The notes under the pieces were generated by a model. It saw only the letters and a program-made list of their open reading frames with translations. It had not been told where the DNA came from and did no database searches. From assembly GCF_900116175.1 (NCBI RefSeq), contig NZ_FPCH01000001.1, positions 1,056,501-1,120,500 on the forward strand: a DNA stretch of 64,000 bases, read 5' to 3'. The position numbers were made by a program, and so were the translations under genes. Source of the stretch: Hyphomicrobium facile. GTDB taxonomy: Bacteria > Pseudomonadota > Alphaproteobacteria > Rhizobiales > Hyphomicrobiaceae. This document shows positions 1 to 8,963 of the stretch, piece after piece. Position 1 is the first letter of the stretch, and every line of letters begins with the position of its first letter.

Positions 1-22
1 TGGGCATCCGATTAGGTAGGAA

Positions 23-1849
23 ATGACGTACCTCCTGTTGCAGACATTCCTGCTTTTGCTCGCGTCGTATTTTGCGGGAGCGTTCGTTGCTTGCCTTGTG
101 AAGCGGGTAGCTCTCGGCTCGTCTGCAGATCTCTCCGAAGATGTTTTGGCGCCAGTGCAGCTCGAGGTGCCTGTTCGTCCTCCGGTCATGTCGCCGTCGC
201 CGCCGCCCGTTCGTGGCCGCGTGGCGCCTCGGATGCCGCAGCCCGTGGTCGCGCCGCGGGCGATCGACCCCGTGCAGCCTAAGATCGACGTCTTGCGGCG
301 CCCGGAGCCGCGGCCTGCTCCGAAGGTGCTCGACCCTTCGCGTTTCTTGCGGGCGCTGATCGGGCCGGATCCCAACGAAGGTATTCCCCGGCGCGCAATC
401 GTTGAATTGCGTCCCTCGGTATTGAAGCCCGTAACGGGGATTTACCGGCCGAAGCCGCCTGAGCCTGTGGCGCCGCCGGAACTCGAGCCGCCAGCTCCTG
501 AGCCTATAGCGGAAGAAGCGCCGCCTTCATTGTTGCCCGAGCCTGAGCCCGTCACGAAACCGGAACGGCCTGGCGGTCTCGCCGCGAGATTGCGTGACGC
601 GACGACGGCGGCTGCTGCCGGCGCTGTGGCCGCTGCAAAGGCCGCTGCGGCTGCGTCCGCCATGATGCCCGGTGCGTTCTCTCGAAAGGCCGTCGAGGAG
701 GAGAAGAAGGAAGAGCCTGTAGAAACCGCGGCCGAGCCTGCGGAAGTGGCAATGGAAGATGTCCCGCTGGAATCGCCAATTCTCGGATATTCTGATGCGA
801 ACGTGTCGAAAGCGGAAACGCCAGCCGCGATCGCGCCCGAGTACCAGCCAGAACCCGAGCCGGAGCCAGAACGAGCGCCTGAACCCCAGCCAGCTCCAGC
901 GCCCAAGATCGTTCAGCCGCCGGTCGCGAAGCCCATCGAAGGCGGGGATGATTTTCAGCGCATTCGCGCGATCGACGGCGACATCGAGCAGAGGCTGAAG
1001 GCCGCTGGCGTGAATTATTTCGAAGACATTGCCGGGTGGACGCAGGCCGACGTCAAACGGTATGGCCAAGACCTTCAAATACCGGGCCGGATCGACCGCG
1101 AGCAATGGGTCGAGCAGGCGCAAATTCTCGCCAAGGGCGGGGAGACGTATTATTCGCGCAACCGTTTGGCGGCGCTCAAATCGAGTGCTGCGGCTGCCGC
1201 TCCCAAGTCCACCACGGATAACGATCGTGGGCAAAAGGCTGAGTCGGATAGCGGCAACCCGGCATCGCCGCCGAGCGGGCAAGAGCGGACGGATTTGTCT
1301 GGTGTCGCAGCTGCGAGCCAGGGACGTTCGGTTGCGGAGATGGCTGCTGCCGCGGCTGCTGCAATCGCCGCTGCGTCCGCCAGCGTGACGCGCGGCTTGA
1401 AGCCCATCGAGCCGATTTCGCCGCTCTCCAAGGTCGATCCGAAGATCTCGATCCCTGCGAGGATCACCGACGCGATCCGAGAGCGGAACGGAGCCGCAGC
1501 GCCAGCGCCTGTCGCCAAGGATGACGCCGAAACTGACGCTGACGCGGCCGCAGAAGAGAGCGCACCGCCGTCGAGCGAGGCCGATGGATCCCACGACGAT
1601 CTCAAGCGCATCCGTGGCATCGGCGTGTTGATCGAGAAGCGGCTGAACGCCTTAGGCGTCGGCACTTACGACCAGATCGCGAACTGGACGAGCGGCGACA
1701 TCGATCGCATCAGCCGAAGCCTCGAATTCAAGGGCCGGATCGAACGCGAGAACTGGGTGGAGCAGGCGCGCATCCTGGCGAGCGGCGGTCAGACCGAATT
1801 TTCGCGGCGCGTGGACAGGGGCGAGGTCGATACCAGCCGCGAGACGTGA
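23..1849 (+). CDS. Membrane-anchored Pro/Ala-rich protein with two HhH-like domains
   Basis: The 608-residue product starts with one hydrophobic segment (about residues 3-26), which suggests an inner-membrane anchor. A long low-complexity region rich in Pro, Glu and Ala follows. Two related domains of about 75 residues lie at about 309-382 and 525-598. Both carry the pattern RIR-x-I/G, IE-x-RL, QA or QIA-NW, GRI-x-RE-x-WVEQA and GG-T-x-SR. This resembles the helix-hairpin-helix-like domain found at the C-terminus of alphaproteobacterial NuoE and in some L21-associated proteins. The linker has runs of Ala. The ATG follows a purine-rich AGGTAGGAA, so the start is credible. Its 3' end overlaps the convergent hydrolase gene by 61 bp. 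Function is unknown; a scaffold or nucleic-acid-binding role is inference only. Confidence 0.75.
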   Translation: MTYLLLQTFLLLLASYFAGAFVACLVKRVALGSSADLSEDVLAPVQLEVPVRPPVMSPSPPPVRGRVAPRMPQPVVAPRAIDPVQPKIDVLRRPEPRPAPKVLDPSRFLRALIGPDPNEGIPRRAIVELRPSVLKPVTGIYRPKPPEPVAPPELEPPAPEPIAEEAPPSLLPEPEPVTKPERPGGLAARLRDATTAAAAGAVAAAKAAAAASAMMPGAFSRKAVEEEKKEEPVETAAEPAEVAMEDVPLESPILGYSDANVSKAETPAAIAPEYQPEPEPEPERAPEPQPAPAPKIVQPPVAKPIEGGDDFQRIRAIDGDIEQRLKAAGVNYFEDIAGWTQADVKRYGQDLQIPGRIDREQWVEQAQILAKGGETYYSRNRLAALKSSAAAAAPKSTTDNDRGQKAESDSGNPASPPSGQERTDLSGVAAASQGRSVAEMAAAAAAAIAAASASVTRGLKPIEPISPLSKVDPKISIPARITDAIRERNGAAAPAPVAKDDAETDADAAAEESAPPSSEADGSHDDLKRIRGIGVLIEKRLNALGVGTYDQIANWTSGDIDRISRSLEFKGRIERENWVEQARILASGGQTEFSRRVDRGEVDTSRET

Positions 1850-2772
1850 CCAAAATCGCTGCGTGATAGCGTTCCATAGCGCGCACCGTCACGCGGCTCG
1901 TCCGTCTCGGCGAAGAACGATGCGATTGCCGATATCGTCGGCGCATCCCGCAATAGCGGTGCGTGGCCTTCATCGGGGACGGTGAGGGATTTGAGCCGGG
2001 GATGGCGCTGGCGCATTTCCTCGACCGTCTTTTCCGAGAGAAGGTCGGTATTTGCGCCACGGATGACGAGCACCGGTACGCGCTTCATCGCTTCGAACTG
2101 CGGCCATAGCTCCGGTATTGGGCCGTCGAGAACCGATAGACAATTCGCCAATTTGGGATCGTATCCTCGCGCGGGCTTGCCCTTCCGTTCATTGAAGAGC
2201 TGGCGGGCGACGGCTTCGAAATCCTTATCCGTCATCCTGGGAAAGTCGCGGCGAAAGAGATCGCCGACGATGCGCGTTGCGTCCTCCCAGTTCTTCGCGA
2301 GCGGAACGCGGCCGACGTAGCCGGCTATGCGCGCCAAGCCTTCGGCATCGATGACGGGACCGATGTCGTTCAGCACGACCGCTCCGATCAGCGACGGCTG
2401 GACGGCCGACAAAACCATGGTGACGAGGCCGCCTCGCGAGGTGCCGATGACACCGACGTTATGCAGACCAAGCATCGTCAGGAAATCGATGACGTCCTGC
2501 GTCTCGATCGGCACGGCGTAGTTCTTCCAATTGGCATCGTGATCGGAAAGGCCGCGTCCGCGCGTGTCGAGCGTAAAGACGTCGCGAGGAACATCGCCTC
2601 GGCTCAAGGCGATGGCAACGTCATGAAAGTCGCGGCTGTTGCGCGTCAAACCAGCGAGGCAAAGCACGGGACGCGCGCGCGATAGAGTCTGCGGCCGGTA
2701 GTGCCGCCCATAGAGGCGCAGCCCGTCGCGGCAGGTGAAGTAGATTTCCTCGAATTCTTGCCCGGTCGCCAT
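1789..2772 (-). CDS. Alpha/beta hydrolase
   Basis: A 327-residue alpha/beta-hydrolase-fold protein. The nucleophile elbow GTSRGG places the catalytic Ser at 112. The acid is probably Asp243 (GANTDLL) and the base His270 (DEGHAPLL). The family covers esterases, C-C hydrolases and haloperoxidase-like enzymes; nothing here fixes the substrate. The recognisable fold ends near residue 290. The remaining ~37 residues are translated across the 3' end of the neighbouring convergent gene and look like read-through past an ancestral stop. The gene lies 30 bp downstream of the lytic transglycosylase gene on the same strand, so they may be co-transcribed. No signal peptide is visible, so the product is probably cytoplasmic. 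Confidence 0.85.
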   Translation of the reverse strand: MATGQEFEEIYFTCRDGLRLYGRHYRPQTLSRARPVLCLAGLTRNSRDFHDVAIALSRGDVPRDVFTLDTRGRGLSDHDANWKNYAVPIETQDVIDFLTMLGLHNVGVIGTSRGGLVTMVLSAVQPSLIGAVVLNDIGPVIDAEGLARIAGYVGRVPLAKNWEDATRIVGDLFRRDFPRMTDKDFEAVARQLFNERKGKPARGYDPKLANCLSVLDGPIPELWPQFEAMKRVPVLVIRGANTDLLSEKTVEEMRQRHPRLKSLTVPDEGHAPLLRDAPTISAIASFFAETDEPRDGARYGTLSRSDFGHVSRLVSTSPLSTRRENSV

Positions 2773-2802
2773 TCGTGTGCCGTCGCCCTTGTCCTGAAGG
2801 TT

Positions 2803-5010
2803 TCAACCGTCGTTGTTCTCAGCAACGCCTTGCGTGTCGCCCGGCACCTTCGTGTCGCCGCGGTCGCGCAGAAGATCCTGCTTCAACCGAAGCGGATTTT
2901 TCATGCCGAGCCGGGCCCGGTAGATCTGGATGTTCGCCAAGACCTTTGTGACGTATTCCCGCGTCTCAGTGATCGGGATCCGTTCGATCCAGTCGATGGT
3001 GTCGACGTTGGGATCGCGCGGGTCGCCGTTTTCCCGGATCCATTGCCGGGCTCGTCCGGGGCCGGCGTTGTAGCCTGCGAGGCCCAGCACATATGAGCCG
3101 CCGAAGTCATCCATGCGATCGGCAATATAGGCGGATGCGATCATCACATTGTACGGGGGATCGGAAAGAAGGCGCGGGATCGAACATTTGATCTTGTAGT
3201 CGCGGCATACGTGATGCGCCGTCGGCGTCATCACCTGCAAGAGACCCTTGGCGCCTGCGCCCGAAACGGTTTGCGGGTCGAATTCGGTTTCCTGACGCGC
3301 GATGCCGAGCAGGAGCGGAAGCTCGGGCGGCGCCCGCAACGGCGCGTAACCCGGGAAGGGCTTCAGCGGATACCCGTAGGTCAGCAGGTTCTGTCCCTTG
3401 CCGATCGCGACCTTGGAAATGCGCAGCGACATCTGCGGATCGCCCAAAGCGTCGGCGAGGTAAGCTACCATTGCGACCTCGGCTTCGGTGTTCGCCGAGT
3501 TGCGAAGGCCGGCGAGCAGCGTGCGGGTAATTTCCCGCTGGAGATTGGCTTTGCGCGCGATGACCAGGGCTCTTGCTGCGTCGGACGACAAGAGCTTTTG
3601 GATTTGATCGGCCGCCGGGTAGGCGGGGGGCGACATCTCAAGGCTCGAACGGTTTGGCTCGAGCATTTGCATAGAAAGCAAGCCGTGGAAGGTATCCGGG
3701 TTCTTCGCGGCCGCGCGGTATTGCTTCAATGCTTCCGGCTTATCGCCGCGTGCATCGGCTACGCGGCCGAGCCAATAGGCTGCCTTGGCGCGGCTCAACG
3801 GACCATCGGCAGCCGTCGCCATATCCTTGAAGTGCCGCTGAGCGACATCGGCCTTATTGAGGTATCGGAACGCGATCCATCCGGCCAAGAACGTCTGGTC
3901 TTTACGCGGATTGACCGATAAGGGCCCCGCATCCTTGACGAGATCATATGCGAGTTTGGCGTTGCCCAGTTTCAGCGCGCCATAGGCAAGCTCGCGCCGT
4001 TCGGCCCACCATTCATCAAGTGCTGCGATTTTGTCCGGGTTGGGTGGAATGGCGAGGATGATTGCCGCCGCTTCCTCGGTTTTTCCGGCTTTGCGCAAAA
4101 GTTGCGCTTTATGAAAGGCGAGCCCCGTGTCGTCGCGACTGCCGGGGGGAAGAGCATTCATCAGCGCCTGCGCGTTCGACGCTCGATTGAATACGGCGAG
4201 GCGGGCTGTGGCTCTTTTGCGCTCGCTCTCGGGCAGAAGCGGAATGAGGCGGTGTGCGAGAGCGACGCGATCGGCGCGATTTCCGGCATAGCGGACGTCG
4301 TCCGTCACCAGCCGGTCGAAGCGCCATTTGTGATCTGCGGGCGACAGCAGACTACCGAAGCGATCGAGAAAGCCGTTTTCCAATGACGGAGGAATGCTCA
4401 TCTCGCGCCATGCCTGCGCGGCGAGCTTTCGAGCTTCTTCCGTTTTGCCGTCGGCGAGATTGGCCGAGGCCAGGGCCGCGTACCCCGCGCCGGTCTCGGG
4501 CAGGGTATTTGGGAAGTAGCTTTTGATCGTCTTCGCGGTGCCGCCGTGCGTGAAGAGCGCTTCTTCAAAGCGCTGGGTCAGCGTCGGCCGGTCCGGCCAT
4601 GCCGGATTGTCCTTTAGAAACTTTTGAAATTCCGGCGGCTCGCCGAGCCCGGCCCGCAAGCGGATCCAATCAGCGAGCTTGCGGACGACAGGGTCGTTAA
4701 TTTTCTCTTTCGCTTCCATAAAGCGGCCGATGTCATTAGCGCGTACGGCGGCTATCGCCTGGCGCAGGGCTTCGACGTCTGCCGAATCAGGGGAGATCGA
4801 TAAAAGTGGCGCGAGGGCCGCATCGAATTTGCGGAGCTGGTCCTTTTCGGCCGGCAGGAGCTGGGGCGCCGGCACGGGCTTCTGCGCCGATTCGGCTCGG
4901 GCGGGCGCGCTCGCGAGGGCAAATCCAAGGATCGCGACGGCCGCCGCGAATTTCGGCAAAGCGCGCGGAAGCGAGCGGATTAATATTGTATGATTGGGGG
5001 TTAGATGCAT
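2803..5010 (-). CDS. Soluble lytic murein transglycosylase (Slt70-like)
   Basis: A 735-residue periplasmic enzyme that cleaves the MurNAc-GlcNAc bond of peptidoglycan with formation of 1,6-anhydroMurNAc. An N-terminal signal peptide ends near an APARAES cleavage region (about residue 40). A long alpha-superhelical region (about 60-540) resembles the U-shaped part of Slt70. The SLT catalytic domain lies at about 560-690. The catalytic Glu is E574 in ARQETEF; most relatives have Glu-Ser at this point, and this one has Glu-Thr. The downstream AKGLLQVMTPTA and AGYNAGPGR motifs are typical of the family. The C-terminal ~40 residues are charged. It is divergent from dapA across about 280 bp. Confidence 0.92.
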   Translation of the reverse strand: MHLTPNHTILIRSLPRALPKFAAAVAILGFALASAPARAESAQKPVPAPQLLPAEKDQLRKFDAALAPLLSISPDSADVEALRQAIAAVRANDIGRFMEAKEKINDPVVRKLADWIRLRAGLGEPPEFQKFLKDNPAWPDRPTLTQRFEEALFTHGGTAKTIKSYFPNTLPETGAGYAALASANLADGKTEEARKLAAQAWREMSIPPSLENGFLDRFGSLLSPADHKWRFDRLVTDDVRYAGNRADRVALAHRLIPLLPESERKRATARLAVFNRASNAQALMNALPPGSRDDTGLAFHKAQLLRKAGKTEEAAAIILAIPPNPDKIAALDEWWAERRELAYGALKLGNAKLAYDLVKDAGPLSVNPRKDQTFLAGWIAFRYLNKADVAQRHFKDMATAADGPLSRAKAAYWLGRVADARGDKPEALKQYRAAAKNPDTFHGLLSMQMLEPNRSSLEMSPPAYPAADQIQKLLSSDAARALVIARKANLQREITRTLLAGLRNSANTEAEVAMVAYLADALGDPQMSLRISKVAIGKGQNLLTYGYPLKPFPGYAPLRAPPELPLLLGIARQETEFDPQTVSGAGAKGLLQVMTPTAHHVCRDYKIKCSIPRLLSDPPYNVMIASAYIADRMDDFGGSYVLGLAGYNAGPGRARQWIRENGDPRDPNVDTIDWIERIPITETREYVTKVLANIQIYRARLGMKNPLRLKQDLLRDRGDTKVPGDTQGVAENNDG

Positions 5011-5292
5011 CGCTTCCTATAGGATGGAACGCCCAACCCGCCCGATCTTGCGGCGGGCTTTCCGAGCGCCTAATGTCGCGCCGCTTGCCTCATCAGCAAC
5101 GTTAGACCGTATTAAGCGGAGACATGGCGACTGAAGCAAGCGGTTCAATCCGTACGAGGTGGCACGCGCGTGCGGCGAGACAGTGACCCATGGCCGTAAC
5201 GGCATGAGTCTTTCACGTTGATTTCCCGAGCAAGGCCAAGGGCGCAGCATCGAGCGGTGTTCGTCACGGTCTTTTCAAGTTAAGGCGAACGC

Positions 5293-6183
5293 ATGTTCAA
5301 AGGTTCAATTACGGCACTCATCACGCCATTTCGTAACGGGAAGGTGGACGAAGCCGCGTTTACGCGGTTCATCGATTGGCAGATCAGCGAGGGTACCCAC
5401 GGGATCGTGCCTGTCGGGACGACAGGCGAAAGCCCGACGCTCGATCACGATGAACATAAGCGCGTGATCGCGCTCGCCGTAGAGGCCGCGAAGAAGCGTA
5501 TTCCCGTGATTGCCGGTACGGGCTCGAACTCGACGGATGAGGCTGTCGAGCTTTCGCAGTATGCCGAGGAAGTTGGAGCGGACGGCGTGCTCATCGTTAC
5601 GCCCTACTACAACAAGCCGAGCCAGGAAGGCCTCTATCAGCACTTCAAGGCGATCAACGACGCTATCAATATACCGATCGTTATCTACAACATTCCGAGC
5701 CGGTCGGTCGTCGACATGTCGGTCGCAACCATGGCGCGTTGTTTCGAGTTGAAGAATGTCGTCGGCGTCAAGGATGCGACGGCGAACCTCGCGCGCCCGT
5801 CGCAGACGCGTGCTGCACTGGGAACCGAGTTTTGCCAGCTCTCGGGCGAAGACGCGACGGCGCTCGCCTTCATGGCGCATGGCGGTCATGGCTGCATTTC
5901 CGTGGCCTCGAACGTTGCGCCGCGGCTCTGCGCCGAGTTTCAAAATGCGTGCATGGCCGGAGACTTCAAGAAGGCGCTGGCGCTGCAGGATCGGCTGATG
6001 CCGCTGCATGAGGTTCTCTTCATCGAGACGAACCCGGCGCCCGTAAAGTATGCCGTTTCGCGGCTGGGCTTCGGTACTCCGGATATGCGCCTTCCCATGG
6101 TTCCTGTCTCCGAGGCGAGCCGCCGGGCGATAGACGCAGTTCTGCTGCGCCTCGATCTCCTCGACGCAAAAGCCGCCGAGTGA
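5293..6183 (+). CDS. dapA: 4-hydroxy-tetrahydrodipicolinate synthase
   Basis: Condenses pyruvate with L-aspartate-4-semialdehyde, the first committed step of lysine and meso-diaminopimelate synthesis, in the cytoplasm. The 296 residues match the usual family length and a complete TIM barrel. Visible landmarks are GTTGES (41-47), YYNKPSQ (105-111), YNIPSR (132-137, with catalytic Tyr132) and the Schiff-base Lys160 in VVGVKDAT. Located 23 bp upstream of smpB, so the two are likely co-transcribed; the same dapA-smpB order is common in Alphaproteobacteria. The ATG lies about 9 bases behind a weak AAGG-type ribosome binding site. Confidence 0.97.
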   Translation: MFKGSITALITPFRNGKVDEAAFTRFIDWQISEGTHGIVPVGTTGESPTLDHDEHKRVIALAVEAAKKRIPVIAGTGSNSTDEAVELSQYAEEVGADGVLIVTPYYNKPSQEGLYQHFKAINDAINIPIVIYNIPSRSVVDMSVATMARCFELKNVVGVKDATANLARPSQTRAALGTEFCQLSGEDATALAFMAHGGHGCISVASNVAPRLCAEFQNACMAGDFKKALALQDRLMPLHEVLFIETNPAPVKYAVSRLGFGTPDMRLPMVPVSEASRRAIDAVLLRLDLLDAKAAE

Positions 6184-6206
6184 CGGCGGCCGGAAAGCAT
6201 TGATCA

Positions 6207-6680
6207 ATGGCTTCGAAACGGGACGACGGCACAACGCTGGTCGCCGAAAACCGCAAGGCGCGGCACGAGTATTTCATTACCGACAGCTGGGAAGCAGGCA
6301 TCGAGCTTCTCGGGTCGGAAGTGAAATCGCTTCGCCGCGGTCAGTCGAATATCGCGGAGAGCTATGCTTCGGTTGAGGACGGCGGCGTCTGGCTGATCAA
6401 CAGCTACATCGCGGAATATCCGGGAGCCGCGCTTTTTCCGCATGAGCCGCGCCGCAAACGGCGCCTTCTCATGCATGCGAGCGAGATCCACAAGATCGGT
6501 ATCGCGGTCGAGCGGAAAGGCATGACGCTCGTTCCGCTCGAACTTTATTTCAACGAGAAGGGCCGGGCGAAGGTCAAGATCGGTTTGGCCGAAGGCAAGA
6601 ACCACTCCGACAAGCGTCAGGATGCAGCCAAACGCGACTGGAACCGTCAGAAAGCACGTCTGATGCGAGAGAAGGGCTGA
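6207..6680 (+). CDS. smpB: SsrA-binding protein SmpB
   Basis: Binds tmRNA and delivers it to stalled ribosomes for trans-translation. The 157-residue protein has the SmpB core: NRKARHEY, GSEVKSLR, then SYA and the conserved HEPRR-x-R-x-LLMH segment. It has the basic C-terminal tail (KRQDAAKRDW) that enters the vacant mRNA channel. It lies directly downstream of dapA. I could not find the tmRNA gene itself in this window. Confidence 0.97.
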   Translation: MASKRDDGTTLVAENRKARHEYFITDSWEAGIELLGSEVKSLRRGQSNIAESYASVEDGGVWLINSYIAEYPGAALFPHEPRRKRRLLMHASEIHKIGIAVERKGMTLVPLELYFNEKGRAKVKIGLAEGKNHSDKRQDAAKRDWNRQKARLMREKG

Positions 6681-6713
6681 GCACGACCGGTCAACAGCGT
6701 GCTATTGAGTGCA

Positions 6714-7256
6714 ATGTCAAATTTCCCAATTCCTGAGGACGACGGGGCCGCCAAACATCTGATCGCGGGGACGCGTCTTCCTGATGTCGCGCTCACCGCG
6801 ACACGAGGGGCGAGCGTCAATCTCGCCCGCTATCAGGAGCGAGCCGTCGTTTTCGTCTACCCGATGACGGGGACGCCGGGCGTCGCCAACCCGCCTGATT
6901 GGGACATCATTCCGGGAGCGCACGGATCGACGCCGGAGGCGGAAGGATTTCGCGACGCGCATGAGGAATTCGAGCTTCTCGGCTACGAGATCTTCGGGCT
7001 CAGCAGTCAATCGCCGGACAGCCAGCAGGCTTTCGCGATGCGCGCCGGTATCCCGTATCTTCTGCTCAGCGACGAGACGTTCGCGTTCGCCGATGCACTG
7101 AAGCTGCCGCGCTTCGAGACGGGTGGAGCGACGTATCTCAAACGATTGACGATGATTATCCGGAACGGCGTGATCTATCGCGTCATCTATCCGGTGACAG
7201 CGCCCGGGACGCATGCGCAGGATTTGCTGGCGTCTCTCAGGCCAGCTCGCGCCTGA
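6714..7256 (+). CDS. Peroxiredoxin-fold protein without any cysteine
   Basis: The 180-residue product has the AhpC/TSA thioredoxin-like layout: GTRLPDVAL near the N-terminus, VVFVYPMTGTPG at the active-site strand, FRD helix start, FGLSSQ, LLSDE and a C-terminal strand. Relatives with this YPMTG-x-PG insertion carry the peroxidatic Cys in a G-C-T-P-Q-x-C motif. Here the aligned segment reads GSTPEAEGF, and no Cys is present anywhere in the translation. The codon at the expected position is TCG (Ser). It therefore cannot use thiol peroxidase chemistry as known for the family. I chose the ATG at 6714; an in-frame GTG lies 15 bp upstream. It overlaps the convergent UDG gene by 20 bp. Confidence 0.85.
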   Translation: MSNFPIPEDDGAAKHLIAGTRLPDVALTATRGASVNLARYQERAVVFVYPMTGTPGVANPPDWDIIPGAHGSTPEAEGFRDAHEEFELLGYEIFGLSSQSPDSQQAFAMRAGIPYLLLSDETFAFADALKLPRFETGGATYLKRLTMIIRNGVIYRVIYPVTAPGTHAQDLLASLRPARA

Positions 7257-7899
7257 TCTCGGCAAAAACCGATCGGAACATCTCGGTCGTCAGACGGCGC
7301 GTATTGGTATTGTAGCGCGAGCAATGGAAGCTGTCGTAGAGGACGCGATCAGGGCTCAGCTCGTGGCGCGCTCCGTGGGCAAACGGGTGGAGCGTTTTTC
7401 GTTTCTCGAGCGTTGCCAGCGTTTGATCGTGGGCTATGCGGCCGAGGGCGAGGATAACCTTCAATTTCGGTAGATTCGCCAACCGAGCCTCGAAGAAGGG
7501 GCGGCAATTGGCTATTTCGCTCGGCTCCGGCTTGTTCAGGGGTGGCACGCAGCGCACGGCATTCGTTATCATGCAGTCGATAAGCTTCAGCCCGTCGTCG
7601 GGGCTGGCGCGGTACTCGCCTTTGGCGAAACCGAATTCGAGCAGCGTTTGATAGAGGAGATCGCCGGCGTAATCGCCGGTGAAGGGTCGTCCCGTGCGGT
7701 TGGCGCCGTTTCGTCCGGGCGCCAGGCCGACGATCAGCAGACGGGCTTGGGAGGTGCCAAAGGACGGCACCGCTCCGTTGAACCAATCAGGTTCCTGGTT
7801 CTCGTTTTCCTTGCGGTAGGCGACGAGCCGCGGGCAGCGCGTACACTTTGCGGGAGGCTCGGGACCAAAGACTATTTTGCCCATTGCCCCGGGTGCCAT
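7237..7899 (-). CDS. Type 5 uracil-DNA glycosylase (UdgB-like)
   Basis: Removes uracil and related deaminated bases from DNA to start base-excision repair. The 220-residue protein has the four Cys ligands of a [4Fe-4S] cluster: C19, C22, C117 and C132. Motif A is GLAPGRNGANRTG followed by PFTGD (about 58-76). The C-terminal motif HCSRYNTNTRRLT is the type 5 (UDGb) variant rather than HPSPLN of other families. A second ATG five codons in is also possible as the start. It lies 30 bp downstream of the NYN-domain gene on the same strand, so they may share a transcript. Confidence 0.9.
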   Translation of the reverse strand: MAPGAMGKIVFGPEPPAKCTRCPRLVAYRKENENQEPDWFNGAVPSFGTSQARLLIVGLAPGRNGANRTGRPFTGDYAGDLLYQTLLEFGFAKGEYRASPDDGLKLIDCMITNAVRCVPPLNKPEPSEIANCRPFFEARLANLPKLKVILALGRIAHDQTLATLEKRKTLHPFAHGARHELSPDRVLYDSFHCSRYNTNTRRLTTEMFRSVFAEIRRELA

Positions 7900-7929
7900 G
7901 CGTCGATGCTCGTGTCGAAGAGAAAGTTC

Positions 7930-8571
7930 TTAGACTTCTTCTTCCGCGAGGTCATCGTCTCCGAGATAGTTGGAGTCGCGTGCAGGAGAAAGCGGCGGGC
8001 GAGCCGTATATTGGCGTGGCGAACGACCAGCGGGTCCGCCGCTCTGGGAGCGTCCAACCTGCTCTTCAAGATCGGCCAGGTCGACGAACTGATCGGCCTG
8101 ACGGCGCAACTCATCGGCGACCATCGGCGGCTGAGTCTGAAGGGTCGAGACGACGCTTACGCGCTTGCCCTTTTGCTGCAGCGCTGCGACGAGGCTGCGG
8201 AAGTCTCCGTCGCCCGAGAAAATGACGATGTGATCAAGGTTGTCGGACAGACGCATGGCATCGACAGCCAGCTCGATATCCATGTTGCCTTTGATCTTCC
8301 GGCGGCCGGTGGCGTCGGTGAATTCCTTCGTCGGCTTAGTCACCATCGAAAAGCCGTTGTAGTCCAGCCAATCGATCAGCGGACGGATCGATGAATACTC
8401 CTGCTCCTCGGCGAGGGCCGTATAATAGAGCGCTCGTACGAGCTGACCCTTCTGCCGGAAGAGTCCGAGGAGGCGCTTGTAGTCAATGTCGAAGCCTAAT
8501 GACTTGGCTGTCGCATAGAGGTTCGCGCCATCGATGAAGAGTGCAACTCGTTCGGTCGGATAAAAATGCAT
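7930..8571 (-). CDS. NYN (PIN-like) domain protein, LabA/DUF88 family
   Basis: A 213-residue protein with a NYN domain over about residues 5-165. Typical acidic positions are seen: the FIDGANLY motif (Asp14), Asp in KGNMDIELAVD, and the SGDGDFRSLV motif. These Asp residues form the metal site of the PIN-like nuclease fold, so an RNase role is likely from family knowledge but not shown here. The C-terminal ~40 residues are polar and disordered, with an acidic end. It sits upstream of the UDG gene and divergent from rpoZ. Confidence 0.88.
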   Translation of the reverse strand: MHFYPTERVALFIDGANLYATAKSLGFDIDYKRLLGLFRQKGQLVRALYYTALAEEQEYSSIRPLIDWLDYNGFSMVTKPTKEFTDATGRRKIKGNMDIELAVDAMRLSDNLDHIVIFSGDGDFRSLVAALQQKGKRVSVVSTLQTQPPMVADELRRQADQFVDLADLEEQVGRSQSGGPAGRSPRQYTARPPLSPARDSNYLGDDDLAEEEV

Positions 8572-8963
8572 TTTTCTTTTCCTAAAAAGCGGAATGGTCC
8601 GAACTAAACGGCGTCCAGTAATCTCGCTGGAGGGGGCGTTGAAAGCCCGAGTCTCTAATCGGCTACAAGGACTTAGGTAATTACGGCAGGTTCAGGCATC
8701 TACGGTGTAGAACTCTGCTTTCCTAAGGGTTATCAGATGTGAATGCCAGTCAACAATTGTGACAATTAGTCTATTTAAACCCGATCGAGTTAGAATGCTA
8801 CCGGGCGAGCAATTTTGCTTTTGCTTCTCCCGTGTACTACTTGCTTAATCCACAATTACGTGGCAAAGAGGCATCAGCGTGGCGCTGGAAGGCGGTCCGA
8901 TCGGCTGTTTGCGCCCTATAATGCCCTACAACGTGCCAGTTTTACCAAGGGAAGGTTCTGCCC
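8572..8963 (+). other. Intergenic region between NYN gene and rpoZ
   Basis: A 392-bp divergent gap with lower GC than its surroundings. A perfect TATAAT at 8917-8922 lies 41 bases before the rpoZ start and may be its -10 box, but no good -35 box is at the expected distance. A 13-bp perfect palindrome, AATTGTGACAATT, is at 8755-8767. I found no credible ORF or tRNA here. Confidence 0.5.

Noticed and set aside
527-1594. Long antisense frame of 355 codons opposite the HhH-like protein gene
   Set aside because: It mirrors a GC-rich, low-complexity gene and has an Arg-rich composition with no domain.
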